Shown one piece after another: positions 20,710 to 30,902 of a DNA stretch of 30,946 nt. This stretch comes from Sperchopsis tessellata (lineage: Eukaryota > Arthropoda > Insecta > Coleoptera > Hydrophilidae). Every line of letters starts with the position of its first letter. Positions within the stretch are counted from its first letter, which is position 1. The notes under the pieces are model-generated. The model did not search any database and was not told where the DNA came from. It worked only from the letters and a program-made list of their open reading frames with translations. A program made the translations under genes and the position numbers. The DNA lies in assembly GCA_033557685.1 (NCBI GenBank), contig JAWQRN010000348.1, positions 1-30,946 on the forward strand, given 5' to 3'.

Positions 20710-22120
20710 ATTCTCCTTTGCTATCCCTGACTGAGCAGGTTTTGCGAGTTCTTCGTCTTCAGAACAGACTAGATCCTTACGGATAGAAATTTCTTCCACG
20801 TTATCCGCGATAGAGTTATCTTCTTCGATGTTATCAAGTCCTTCCTCGATTTCGTCGTAGGTTTGTTGAAGAACAGTATCCGTTTATTCCTCTTCATCAC
20901 TATCTTGTAATGGAACTTCCGAATTCTCGCAGGTACCACCGCATTTCGAGCAAATAACGGAGCACCTCAGTCCAGCCTTTCTGAAGCCACAGGCTCCCTG
21001 ACATCCCTTCTTGTATCTGCAAGAAATGAGTTTTAACAAGTTTTCTGGAGCTGGGTGCTCGAGTGTGATGACAGAAATTAGCCCATTCTTGCTTTTTTCC
21101 ATCCCCATCGCTCTGCATTTTTTTCAAATCCATACCACTACTGGACTTGGTGATAGGTTTAGAACGAATGTTGTTGTGCTGCTGCTTTTGTCGGTGGCAG
21201 CGATGCAATGTTAAATTTATTTTTATATACTGATTTTGTGAAGCATGTATATTTATAGTTGTTTAAAGTATACTTTTCACGCCACTGTAACCATATAATG
21301 CAAGGAGGAAGCGTTCTCCAGCTTCAGCAATGATTTCTGGGTCAGCATTTTCGTTTTTAAATACCCGGGTGAGCTCGTTTAAATCTGTTTTTTTTTTCGG
21401 AGTACATTCGCACATTTTATTTTTCCTTGATTGAAGAGTGCTGATGCTGTATCACAGCCACTGAAGGCGTGCAAGAATAGCATATTATTTGCGGCTGTTT
21501 TATCTAAGATACTTTTTGTTGAATTTATTCGTTGCGGAATTATTCCTTTCCCTGGTTTCAGAATATATATATATGTTTGAACGCGTAGATAGAGCCGTCA
21601 AATGTATTGTATTGATTATTAGCGTATCTGCATCTTCCGTGGCTTACTTGACCATGAAGTTCGCAGCTTCAAATTTTGCTTTTAACATTCCAATGAGGCG
21701 GTTCTTGTTTGCATCGTTGCCCAGAAATCTGTCTTGCGATACAGTTGGGATCATTGTCTCATCAAACAGGATATCTACTGAAGCATGTTTCCGTGATCAT
21801 CGGGATCGCTCCGCATATTTTGTACTACGGTCTCTGAATGAGATGTTGAGATAATAGTGGATCGCAATTGTGGATGGGAAGATGCGACATCGCCTCCTCT
21901 ACGCAAAAATGCAGAGATTAATTTCTCATTATTGTAGCGTTTTCGACACACATCGTGAATCACTATCGATTTCAGTCTCCAAGAGTTTCCTTTTCTTGTC
22001 CTTTCTTTTAACACTTGACTTACGAAATGTCTTCAATCCTTTTTCCTTTACTTCAATCACCTCACTTCCTTGCAATGGATTTTCACAAATAAAACAGTTT
22101 CCTGCCTCAGAAGCCATGGC
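20710..22120 (-). pseudogene. broken CXC-type cysteine-rich protein of unknown function
   Basis: Starts at 22117 (MASEAGNCFICENPLQG). The N-terminal part looks like a zinc finger: CFIC, then IVIHDVCRKRYNN about 45 residues on, in another frame. The middle is readable only in fragments: FEAANFMVKQATEDADTLII-like text at 21665-21620, then ILKPGKGIIPQRINSTKS, and NNMLFLHAFSGCDTASALFN at about 21490-21430. The C-terminus at 21060-20884 reads PAPENLLKLISCRYKKGCQG, then ACGFRKAGLRCSVICSKCGG and CENSEVPLQDSDEEE: a CXC (tesmin/TSO1-like) cysteine cluster. Past the TAA at 20887-20885 the same frame stays open as an acidic tail to about 20712, so that stop is probably a mutation. I recall multi-copy insect proteins with HAFxGCDTTS and this cysteine cluster, but not a function; a transposon-borne gene is possible. 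Cannot make a full protein. Confidence 0.65.
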
Positions 22121-22641
22121 TCTGAAAATGCGAACGACACTGTAGAACGATGCATTCGTACTGACGTTCAGGCAGAATATTTGAGCTGTATCGGCAAATG
22201 TTTCCTCGAAGGGGTCCCAATAATTAATATACGAAATACGCGCATTGGAGCAGACTTTGCGGCGCTCGTACGCTGAAACTATTCATTTCACAAAAAAAGG
22301 TTGATACATAAATTATAGCTTCTCTAGCTTAATTTATCACATAACTGTTTTCATCGTAAAGTGAGTCGGAAAGAAAATATCGTCGAAAACTGTTTTTGGG
22401 CACCATTTTTCCAATATGGTGGCGCGAGTGGCAAAGATACGAAGTGGCAAAGATACGAAGTGGCAAAGTGAAAATTCGGAAAGAGCACGTCAAAATCTAT
22501 ACATATACCAATTTTCAATACTCCCGGAAAACTTTCCAGGTAAAACTACCAAATGCCCCGATTAATAGGATTGTGTTGGAATAATGTTTCAAAGATACAC
22601 CTACGTCTTCATATACGCACACTACGATGTATCCTTTACAA
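22121..22641. other. unassigned region with short tandem repeat
   Basis: Upstream flank of the CXC-type pseudogene, so it may include its promoter or mobile-element terminus. Holds a CACCAT...ATGGTG inverted repeat (22401-22422) and the 16-bp tandem repeat listed separately. No coding motif seen. Confidence 0.5.
22427..22468. repeat. 16-bp tandem repeat, about 2.6 copies
   Basis: The unit AGTGGCAAAGATACGA occurs at 22427-22442 and 22443-22458 without change, followed by a partial third copy AGTGGCAAAG. Recent origin is implied by the perfect identity. Confidence 0.95.
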
Positions 22642-24142
22642 CAGTGATGTCCATCCGGGCACCTGGTAGCCCTCAAGGCTATTCGATTGCGCCCGCGAAC
22701 TGCTTTTTGAAAATATATGAAACTGAGGAACTTGTCTTTTAAAATGAAAGTTTGATCATCCTTCAATTCTACGTGTGTAACAGGAGAAAAAATAAACTAA
22801 TATTAAAGATTTCCACACAAATTTAGCTTCAAACTGGTCAAATGACATTCTAATGTGGCAACATCGCTAGTGTCCGATGCGTCCTAACCTAACATTTTGA
22901 CCATTGTTAGCGCGCTTGTCAGATAAAAACGTTCTCTATTGCGTGGTCAATCTTGATTGCTTCGAATATCCGCAGAATTTTAGATATTTTAATTATATTG
23001 TACAATAATATTAATTTGTAATAATACCCTTTCAGAATGAGTGATATAGATCGTCTAAAAAACAAAAGAGAATAGGAAGATGAATTATTTTTTGCTGATG
23101 TTAGTGGAAAAGCAGTGTGTTTGTTATGTAATGCTTCAGTATCTCTACCGAAAAAATCAAATGTGGAACGACATCATAAAACTGTACAAAAGAAGTTTAT
23201 TAATGAATATCCACTGAAAACAGTGTTGTAAAAAACGTATCAGTCTGAAGTCTTCGTTAACTTCACGTCAAAATATTTTTTTCTAAACAAGCAAAAACAA
23301 CAGAAAGCCTCACAGAATCATCTTTTAAAGCAAATCATGTATTAGCTCGCCATAAAAACAATATTTTTCTGATGGAGCTATTGTCAAAGAAATTATGATG
23401 GAACAGAAATAATATCTGCCATTAAAAATTAAAAATGTTCCACTATCTGGGCGTGTCGAGAGTATATCGGAGAATATTGCAGTTCAGTTGAAAAATGACC
23501 GATGTTACAGACGATGCTCAACTTCTAGTATTCATATGAATGTTTTTTGATGCTTTCTAATTTCACTTTGCACAGAAATACCAGGGATGTCTATATTTAT
23601 GAAACATTTAAAAAGTGTATTAGTGAAGAACGAATACCAATAAGAAAAGTTGCTGCAATCACCACAGATGGTGCTCCGTCGATGGTGGGAGAAAAATGTC
23701 GGTTTAATATCGTTGTATGATAATGATTTAGTAGGAACCAGCCCGTTTAACTGTTTTTAAGGGATCCGTTTTTAACGTCTGAAGTGAGCAATTTAGCTTC
23801 ATTAATGGAAAGTACTTTTGTGGATAAGAATGAAGCAGAAATGGAAATAATATCTATTCAAAATGTCATTCAACTTAAGGCAATTGAGAATGTTGATGAC
23901 AACATGTGGCAAGCTGTGGATCCTTTGATGTATCTAAATTTGGTGAAATGTTCATTAAAAGTAAAATTCTTTTTTTTGTATCAACTTACCTCTGCCAAAT
24001 AACATTTTCGCAGTTAAACATAATTAAAACGAATCGCCTTTCTGAGAAAAATATCAAAGATTGCATGCAAATAGCAGTATCTCCTTATGAACCGGAGTTC
24101 AAACAAAATTCAGAAAATATACATTCTCAAATTGCACATTAA
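22642..24142 (+). mobile_element. second hAT transposon remnant (ZBED5/SCAND3-like transposase)
   Basis: A likely left end is CAGTGATGTCCATCC at 22642. The transposase start MSDIDRLKNKRE at 23037 follows a splice-acceptor-like CCCTTTCAG and is stopped by TAG at 23073-23075. A BED-like finger follows: KAVCLLCNASVSLPKKSNVERHHK (about 23110-23180). Then VLARHKK (23340), the ENIAVQLKND segment (23470-23505), AAITTDGAPSMVGEKCRF (23655-23705) with a conserved TDGAPSM of the RNase H-like core, DPFLTSEVSNLASLMEST (23765-23815), VIQLKAIEN, and the C-terminal dimerisation part: STYLCQITFSQLNIIKTN then SEKNIKDCMQIAVSPYEP, ending at a TAA (24140-24142). Most of the catalytic core is missing between 23505 and 23600. 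No right terminus found. Related to but clearly different from the hAT piece at 11866. Confidence 0.83.
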
Positions 24143-25814
24143 ATTTGTCGCACACAAATTAAAATTTGCATGTTTTGTTTTCTAATTTTTTGTATGACAA
24201 TAAAGATATTTTTTGTTCGAATGCACGTTTTTTTCATTATTCTTTATTAAGTATTCCATGATCGTTAGTAAAACTTTGTCGTCAGGTTTTTATTTAAATC
24301 GACCAATATGTAAAGAAATTGTCTTCTTCGAGGAGGATGTAGTATGGGGGCGAGCCAATGGTATTGAAATAGCTAAGGTATCTGCATTCTTCTCCCATAT
24401 CTATCTTAATATAGTTCTAGTGATTCCAATTCATAATAGTATTATTCTTGAGTAAAGTCTTCAGAAAACGTGTCATTCATTTTATTAATATTAAAAAATT
24501 ATTTAAGCATTACTAACACAATTCATTATGCTTGTTAATATTTGATATAATGGATTGCTGATTGTTGGCAGTATAAACTTCTGGTTTAAAATATAACTAT
24601 ATTTTTTTTTCAAACATCCAGACAGCACACATCGACGTACAAAGAAAAAAGAAATCGAGTTTAAAATTCAAAAAGTTACAAGCTGGAAAAGTGGGGGTTA
24701 AAAAAGAGCGACACGATTCCAACTCTTCTAGTCATCTGAAACAAAAAAAAAATTCTAAATTAGTAAGGGTGTCGTTATAGCCCCTACCTCAGAGAAACCT
24801 TCTTTGCAAAATGGCGATTTTTAAAAAAAGTCATTTTTGCCTTATTTTCAGTTTTTAATTTTGTAAAAATAGTAAAAAACATAATTTTGACATAAATATG
24901 GTAGGGGCGATAGAGGGTTATATAGAGAAGGTTCGTACCAAATTTCAAGTAAATCGGTTCATTATAACATGAGATATCATGTCAACCGTGTTGAAAAAAG
25001 TTGATTCGAGAAAAACGCGTTTAAAGATTTAAGCAAAGTTTCAGGCAGTTTAAGTCATATAATGGTGCGCTATACTTACATTTCGTTCATCGGCGATTCC
25101 TGATCTTCCTCTTTCACTTTTTTTATCCATTTTACACTCAAAAATTAAAATTAACACTCAGAATGTTTTATTTTTGACTGCACACTAAACATGGAAAAAT
25201 TTCAACAAAATACGCTACAACGACCTCCTGTTAATCAATTTCTAAGTATACATGGAGTATAAAGGGTTCTCTATGGGGTAATTCAACCTCAGGCAGTCGG
25301 GGAATGTCTACTGTCTATTGTTCGATTTGTTATAAAAAAAAATAAAAATCGATTTTTCAAAATTCTAGACTAAAATACCCCCTTAATCCCAGATTCCCAT
25401 AACCCTCCGTAGTGTGGTACAGTGCATCATGCCAAACCCTAGTAACTAACTTATATAAAGAATTAAACAGATGAAGTTTTTAAAATAATACGTTGTTTAA
25501 CTCTGTACCTTCTCATTACATAAATAGGGTATAATGATAATTTGATAGCTTATCATAACAACAATTTAGTATATCGACAGCATACTAATATGTAACAGTT
25601 TATGTTTTTGGGAGAATACATTTACTTTCTTAAGTCATATTTTTCTCTTTAGCCAAATCTATTAAGTATTCGTTACAGTAAGATATGTCAGTACTGAATG
25701 TAATACATTTTAATTATTAACTAATAGTTATAAAGTTGATTGAAATAGAGGGCATGTATTGACAAAATGATAATTTAAAGTAAGTACATTTTTCGTTGTA
25801 GGATTTTACTTAAT
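24143..25814. other. long AT-rich region without recognisable genes
   Basis: No transposase, RT or RNA motif seen. The open frame 24213-24455 (plus) has no family resemblance. Within 24600-25400 a block has homopolymer runs and a reverse-complementary pair, GCCCCTACC (24780-24788) and GGTAGGGGC (24900-24908). The left side of the block is purine-rich (24640-24720). This looks like the non-coding part of some repeat. Confidence 0.5.
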
Positions 25815-27135
25815 TTTTTCGTTTATCCTCTACCAACGATCGGCGATCTTTACTTAGAAAATTGCATCGCGAAATAAATCTCTGCTTCTTTATTCTAATC
25901 ATTCCTGCTGATTATTGAGCTATGATGTTCATCTTTTGCCCCTATTGCGTTTTCCAGTAATTTTGCGTCCCATGATTTTTGAATTGATTTTCTTCGTTTC
26001 GCATGATATGCTCAAGAAATCTCAAGTTCTTTTGATGGCAAGCATTACTTCAGTGGTCTTATTTAGTATTTCTAATACTTTGACGTTGGTAATTCCCTCT
26101 ATGATATTTTAAGTATTCGCTTTTACACCCTCATTTGTTACGCTGTACCCTTTTCAGTGCCCATTCTTCCACATGTTTTCACGATAGCACCATGAGCTTA
26201 TTCTATTCTTACACTCCGACACCTCATCTATGCAGGTAATTTGCTTTAACATTCTATATTTTTTAAACAATTGGTCTAAACAATCTTCCAAACTATGTCG
26301 TCGGCAAAACGGAGATGACTTAGGAATTTTCCAATGATGTTGATAGCGTTTCTGCCCCATTACAATTCTTTGAAAATATTTTCTAGCGCTAGAGTAATCA
26401 GTTTGGTACGAATCTGATATGTAGTTGGATGTTGTATTCCTGGCACTTTTCTGTGAGAATCCGGATGGTCTACACATGGTCGTGTGTGCTAAACCCCCTT
26501 CGAAACCCCGCCTGCTCTACTGGTTGGTAAAAGTCCAACTTCTTTGCTATTCGATTGGTCATTATTTTCGTTAGGAGTTTGTATACGTGAGATAGAAGAC
26601 TTATGGGTCTGTAGTTTTCGTTATTCACTTTGTCTCCTATCTTATGCAGGATGATAACGACGGCATTCCTATATTGAGTTGGTATTTGTTCTAATTGCAG
26701 ACAACTATTGAAGAGACGTTTAATAGCGTCTAGTATCGTCTGACTCCCCACTCCCAGCATCTCAGAGGTGATGCGATTTTCCCCCGGTGCTCTATCGTTT
26801 TTCAACTGCCTTAATGCACTCTATATGTCTCCTGTTGTAATTTCTGAGATTTCCGTGGAGTTCATATTCTTGATAGTTATTCTCTTCTTTGAAACCTCTC
26901 TTCAATGTTTTTCTTTGTTCCATTAGTCGTAGCGTATTCTTGTTTATTTCCTTATCTCCTTTCCTATTATTTCTCATGACTACTCTCTTCACCGATACCT
27001 GTATGTTAATCTCACTAAATCCCGTTTTATATGGCATAATTCTTCCTCTAGTTCTTCCAAATGCTCAGGTATTCTCATGGTTCTTATATTGTATGCGGCA
27101 GTATACATTTTTCTTTTAGCGCACTGCCTAGTAGT
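25815..27135 (-). mobile_element. third RTE-type LINE, internally deleted
   Basis: Read from 27135 leftwards. Endonuclease start: MYTAAYNIRTMRIPEHLEEL then EEELCHIKRD (27117-27030), after which most of the endonuclease is deleted. Linker: LRLMEQRKTLKRGFKEENNYQEYEL (26945-26870). RT fingers, open for over 100 codons: LKNDRAPGENRITSEML (26815-26760), NENYRPISLLSHVYKLLTKI, EQAGFRRGFSTHDHV (about 26525-26475). Then ILTEKCQEYNIQLHI, followed directly by TLALENIFKEL, so palm motifs A and B are deleted. Motif C FADDIV is intact at DNA level (26308-26291) but in another frame from its flanks. C-terminus: KITGKRNRGKR (25985-25950) and DLFRDAI, KIADRW to about 25830. Cannot be active. Different in sequence from the two other RTE copies. 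Confidence 0.85.
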
Positions 27136-27169
27136 CGATTTCTCCCCCAGAATCTTTAAATGTTTTCTT

Positions 27170-27330
27170 CTTTGCCAATAACCAAATATTGAGTTTTCTT
27201 GCAACAAACTTTTAAACAACAGTTTTTACGTGCTGCATTAATAGACTCTAGCAAAATTTGGAGATCTTCAATATTTTTCGCCATCAGTACTGTGTCGCCG
27301 CATGTCTGAAGTTATTCTCTTTCACTTATT
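27170..27330 (-). mobile_element. LINE RT scrap (DTV-type motif C)
   Basis: The minus strand gives CGDTVLMAKNIEDLQILLES, INAARKN and KKTQYLVIGKEEN, matching the YADDTV...NIxDLQxLLxxIN...KKTK segment just after RT motif C. This is the same general LINE type as the element at 9036-10710, not RTE. The YAD part is damaged (CGD). It ends abruptly where the RTE copy begins, so the two pieces now lie in the same orientation next to each other. Confidence 0.7.
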
Positions 27331-28602
27331 TTAATTTTATTGCTCTTAATTTGGCGTTATTTAATATGTACCTTGTAGAATTAACGAAATAATTATTGCA
27401 GTGTACTACTAACACTATTATATAGATATTTTATAAAATATTGTTAACTGTTGCAAGATTTTGCTGTATGTATAAATACATATCCACAGTTAAGGTCTTT
27501 ATCGATTCATCAACATTGAGTCTGGATACGGGCGAATAGTTGTGATGCAATCTGAACCACTACAGACTTATTAAGGACACAATTAGAGAGGAAAATCATC
27601 CCTCAAGTTGACCTATTAAAGCATGTTATAGTACGTCATAGATGGGTAATAAGTCTTAAGTGTACGATAATGATATGTGTATTATACTCGGCCTTTTGTA
27701 AATAGTTTTAATGGGTCTGGGGAAGTAAGTTGTCTTTCATAATTGTATTTCCACTAATGTATAGAATTACGGCCTGAATAAATAATAATGTTTAGTTAAG
27801 TATATTTCACGCGTAAACTGGGCTTCATGAAATATTCAGGGAAAACTGGAAAAGCTGACGGTTCGATTTTGAATCAAAACATGAGTTTTATTTAGGTTTT
27901 TAGGTAAATATAATAAATATAACAACCACAGGTTATCGCGTCGTTAAAACATTGAAACAGAACTTATCTTTTATCTGTATCACTTGTATAACCATATCAT
28001 AAATAAAGAGGTAAATAAATTTATGTTATACTATAAGAATTTATATAATAACATTATTGTGATTGTTTTTTTTTTGTAGCAAGGTATAGTTATTGTTATA
28101 GTACTTTGATAAACTCATTTAGCAAATTCCTCGTTATCCTTCGTTTAAGAAGATAATCTGTTTCGTACTGGAGTTGTATACATTTTTTTATTTATTGAAA
28201 GTTTAACTGTACATACGTTGATTATGAGCTTTAAACATACATTTTTCGTGAACGTAATAAATTATCTCTCTCTCACCAGTCTCATAACACGCAAGAGTGG
28301 TGACGTCAGTATTTATATTAACTGTCGTTATTCCAGTTTGAACACTGAATGCGGAAAATTTCCCAGGTGGTGTAATTCGTGCGGAGGCCGGACTTAAATT
28401 AATAAGTAAAATAATAATCTATTTCATCTGTAATATGTAATATTCGTGTTTGTATATATAATAACAAATTGTGAAGTTAAAATTTATAGTAGCTGTTTAC
28501 AAACAACGAATGATATTTCATAGTACAACTCTATAGTTATGGCAATAATTTAGTTCGCTAAGTAAATGGAATTTTAGTTAATTGTGCGACAGTCCATAAT
28601 TA
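27331..28602. other. AT-rich region without recognisable genes
   Basis: No coding motifs on either strand. Stops are dense in all frames. A possible promoter at 28301-28345 is listed separately. Confidence 0.55.
28301..28345 (+). promoter_or_regulatory. possible promoter: CRE palindrome, TATA-like and Inr-like strings
   Basis: A perfect TGACGTCA (cAMP response element consensus) at 28301-28308 is followed by TATTTATATTAA (28310-28321) and, about 25 bases on, by CCAGTTTG, close to the insect initiator TCAGTY. The following 60 bases are less AT-rich. No coding exon can be attached to it, so it is only a motif cluster. Confidence 0.2.
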
Positions 28603-29190
28603 GAGGAATAATTATATTGTCTGTATCTGAGTTTATTTTGCTAATGTTGAAGTTGTAATGATCCAAGGTAATGCTCTAAGAAATGAGGATAACTTGTCAA
28701 AAAAATATTTGAATAAATGTAGAAGTAATTGTTACATAGACGGCAAATGACAACCTTTTGACCTGAGACTAAAGACGTTCGCACTTTAAATGTATTTATT
28801 TCATCTGTAGTAATAAAATCTCTACATACACTAATAAATTAACTGACTTTCATTATATAAGGACAATTGCTAGGCGATATTCCAAATTTTGAGGTTTAAT
28901 TATACTGTCTGTATCTGAGTTTGTTTTGCTCATCTTAGACATCTCAGTTTTTTTTTTTTACTTTCTTAATGATCTAAGGCAATGCTCTAAAAAATAAGCT
29001 TAACTTACCAAGAAGTATAGGAGTAAATATAGCAGTATTAATACATAACCAAAAAATTGCAACAATCTGTTGGGGGTCTAGAGAATTTCTAACTTTAAAT
29101 GTATTTATTTCACCTAAACTAATAAAAATTGCACCGTCTACACTAGTAATAACTTAACTGACTTTGGTTCAAAGATAATTCTTCTAGGCT
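28603..29190. repeat. diverged tandem duplication, unit about 288 bp
   Basis: Copy 1 (28603-28890) and copy 2 (28891 to about 29190) share, in the same order, TGTCTGTATCTGAGTTT, AATGATC-AAGG-AATGCTCTAA, CTTTAAATGTATTTATTTCA, CTACA--ACTA-TAA and TTAACTGACTTT. Copy 2 has an extra T run near 28949. No coding capacity. Weak similarity at 28395-28602 may be a more decayed third unit. Could be a small satellite or a local duplication. Confidence 0.82.
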
Positions 29191-29964
29191 GTATGGCTCA
29201 TCGCCAATATAGTTACAGTCTGGCAAAGGTCTTTTTATGCTCCTACATGTTACCCGCAACAATTATTTATTTTCATATTCTCAATACTAAAAGACACATT
29301 TCCATTATTTGTAGAGTTTTATTTCGCAGACACTTCTGCAACTAGTCAGTCAGTATTTATTTTTAAAACACCGTTAAAGCCATTCGGTTCTCATTTTCCG
29401 TATTAAATTACCTGATTCACGAAAAGCCTTTTAATTTTGAATACTTCACTTAAAGTTTTAGCGCCAAAAGTACCACATAATTTTATTGTCATATTGTGTG
29501 TCTAGACGTTCACTAATAAAATTAACTGTATCTGCACCTTAAGTATATTCACTGTGATAATGCATTCGATACAGTTGTGCCCAAATTACGTCTACATTGT
29601 GTTGTAGCGAAACTGAGGGTATAAACCAATTATGTTTTTATTTTGTTTTGATGTTTGGAATAAGCCAATACCACGTGTAAAGAGATATGATGGAGTGAGT
29701 GCAAAGTCAGAGTAAATCAACTTCTTGAAGTTTATATGTCAGTAACTCAATATTTTTGTAGTGATGGAGTGATGTCATTATGTGCATCATTCTCACTATA
29801 GAAAACCGCTTTATACATTTTCTCTTTAATAGACTTGATAACGAACATGATCCGTCCAGATTTAATAAATTAATTAGCTTTGTGTTAGTTTCCTCGATAT
29901 GCTCTAGAACCAGATTAATATCTCAATAGCGCATTTTCCACAACTACGAAAACCCAAACGTCCC
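29191..29964. other. AT-rich region without recognisable genes
   Basis: No motif recognised on either strand. Confidence 0.5.
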
Positions 29965-30110
29965 TCTATACCATATACTTCCAACACGATGGAGCACCGT
30001 CGCTTTATGCAAGTAGTATTTTGGACTATCTTTGTTTAAACCAAACACTCAGGCAGATGAGATTCGCCGAGTTAGTCTCGTTGATCCTCTGACCAAAAAT
30101 AATTAGATTT
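29965..30110 (+). mobile_element. mariner-type transposase scrap
   Basis: Frame from about 29977 reads YFQHDGAPSLYASSILDYL, matching the FQQDGAPPHY...VxxYL segment around the second catalytic Asp of mariner-type transposases. About 40 bases on, the DNA reads like WPPRSPDLT in a shifted frame (SR, stop, SSDP near 30085). Nothing else of the transposase is readable. It is a different copy from the one at 13271, with a different peptide around the motif. Confidence 0.6.
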
Positions 30111-30409
30111 TCTATAGTTTGTAGGTATATACCCAATAATTTGGACGATTGGTATCGAATAAGATACGAGGTTCTATTTAGAAACTACTGATCATTTAGT
30201 TATGGAATCAGATAAGAATATTGGTTATATATCAGTTGTTTACTATTTGAAAAAATTGTCTTGCTGAATTATTATATATATATTATTGTCAACGCACTTT
30301 ATTTAAAAATTATACTGAGCATATCACTCTAATTAAAAAATTTCAATCATTTTCAAATAAAAACAACAAAAGTGACAACACATCTGTACATTGTATATAT
30401 AAACTAATA

Positions 30410-30559
30410 CATATATCATTTTTGCCTTACAATCCCCATCTCTAGGTGAAGTTTTCTTGTACATATTAGATATCCCTAACGCAAGATTTCTCCTCGCCAT
30501 ATTGAGATGGCGCTTGCTATATGCAACATTGCATAGCAAGTTGTATATATTTTGTAGTA
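30410..30559. repeat. 150-bp repeat, copy 1
   Basis: Matches copy 2 at 30619-30768 with about a dozen substitutions and no indels by hand count. Contains two small hairpins: CGCCAT/ATGGCG around 30497-30514 and CTTGCTATATGC/GCATAGCAAG around 30514-30540. The minus strand is open (MARRNLALGISNMYKKTS and flanks) across the whole unit. Confidence 0.9.
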
Positions 30560-30618
30560 GAACAGGCAAGATTCCCTTTAATATTTATACCACATGAGCT
30601 AATAAATGCGTTCAATTT

Positions 30619-30768
30619 CATATATCATTTTTGCTTTACAATCCCCATCTCCAGCCGAAGTTTTCTTGTAAATGTTAGATATCCCTAACGCAAGATTTCT
30701 CTTCGCCACATTGAGATCGCGCTTGCTGTATGCAACGTTTCATAGCAAGTTGTATATATTTTGTAGTA
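30619..30768. repeat. 150-bp repeat, copy 2
   Basis: Direct-repeat partner of 30410-30559; start-to-start distance 209 bp, with 59 bp of unrelated sequence between. The first hairpin is lost here and the second weakened (CTTGCTGTATGC/TCATAGCAAG). Confidence 0.9.
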
Positions 30769-30902
30769 TTAGATTTTGCTGTGTGTCTGTGGTAGGCTCC
30801 AATTACCTAGCCGTACTGATGATCATTGGATACATCATTCATACGCAAAACTAATACTGCTTATTTTTTAGGTCAATGTTGCCCACGATTATTTTTATAT
30901 TT

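Noticed and set aside
21489..21854. 121-codon open frame on the plus strand
   Set aside because: Lies over the minus-strand CXC-type pseudogene; the minus strand has recognisable conserved blocks and this frame has none.
24213..24455. 80-codon open frame after the second hAT element
   Set aside because: No similarity recognised, AT-rich codons and no sign of a start context or neighbours; left as unassigned sequence.
28603..30768. short repeats considered as a CRISPR array
   Set aside because: Units are too long and too few, spacers are not regular, and the sequence is from an animal genome.
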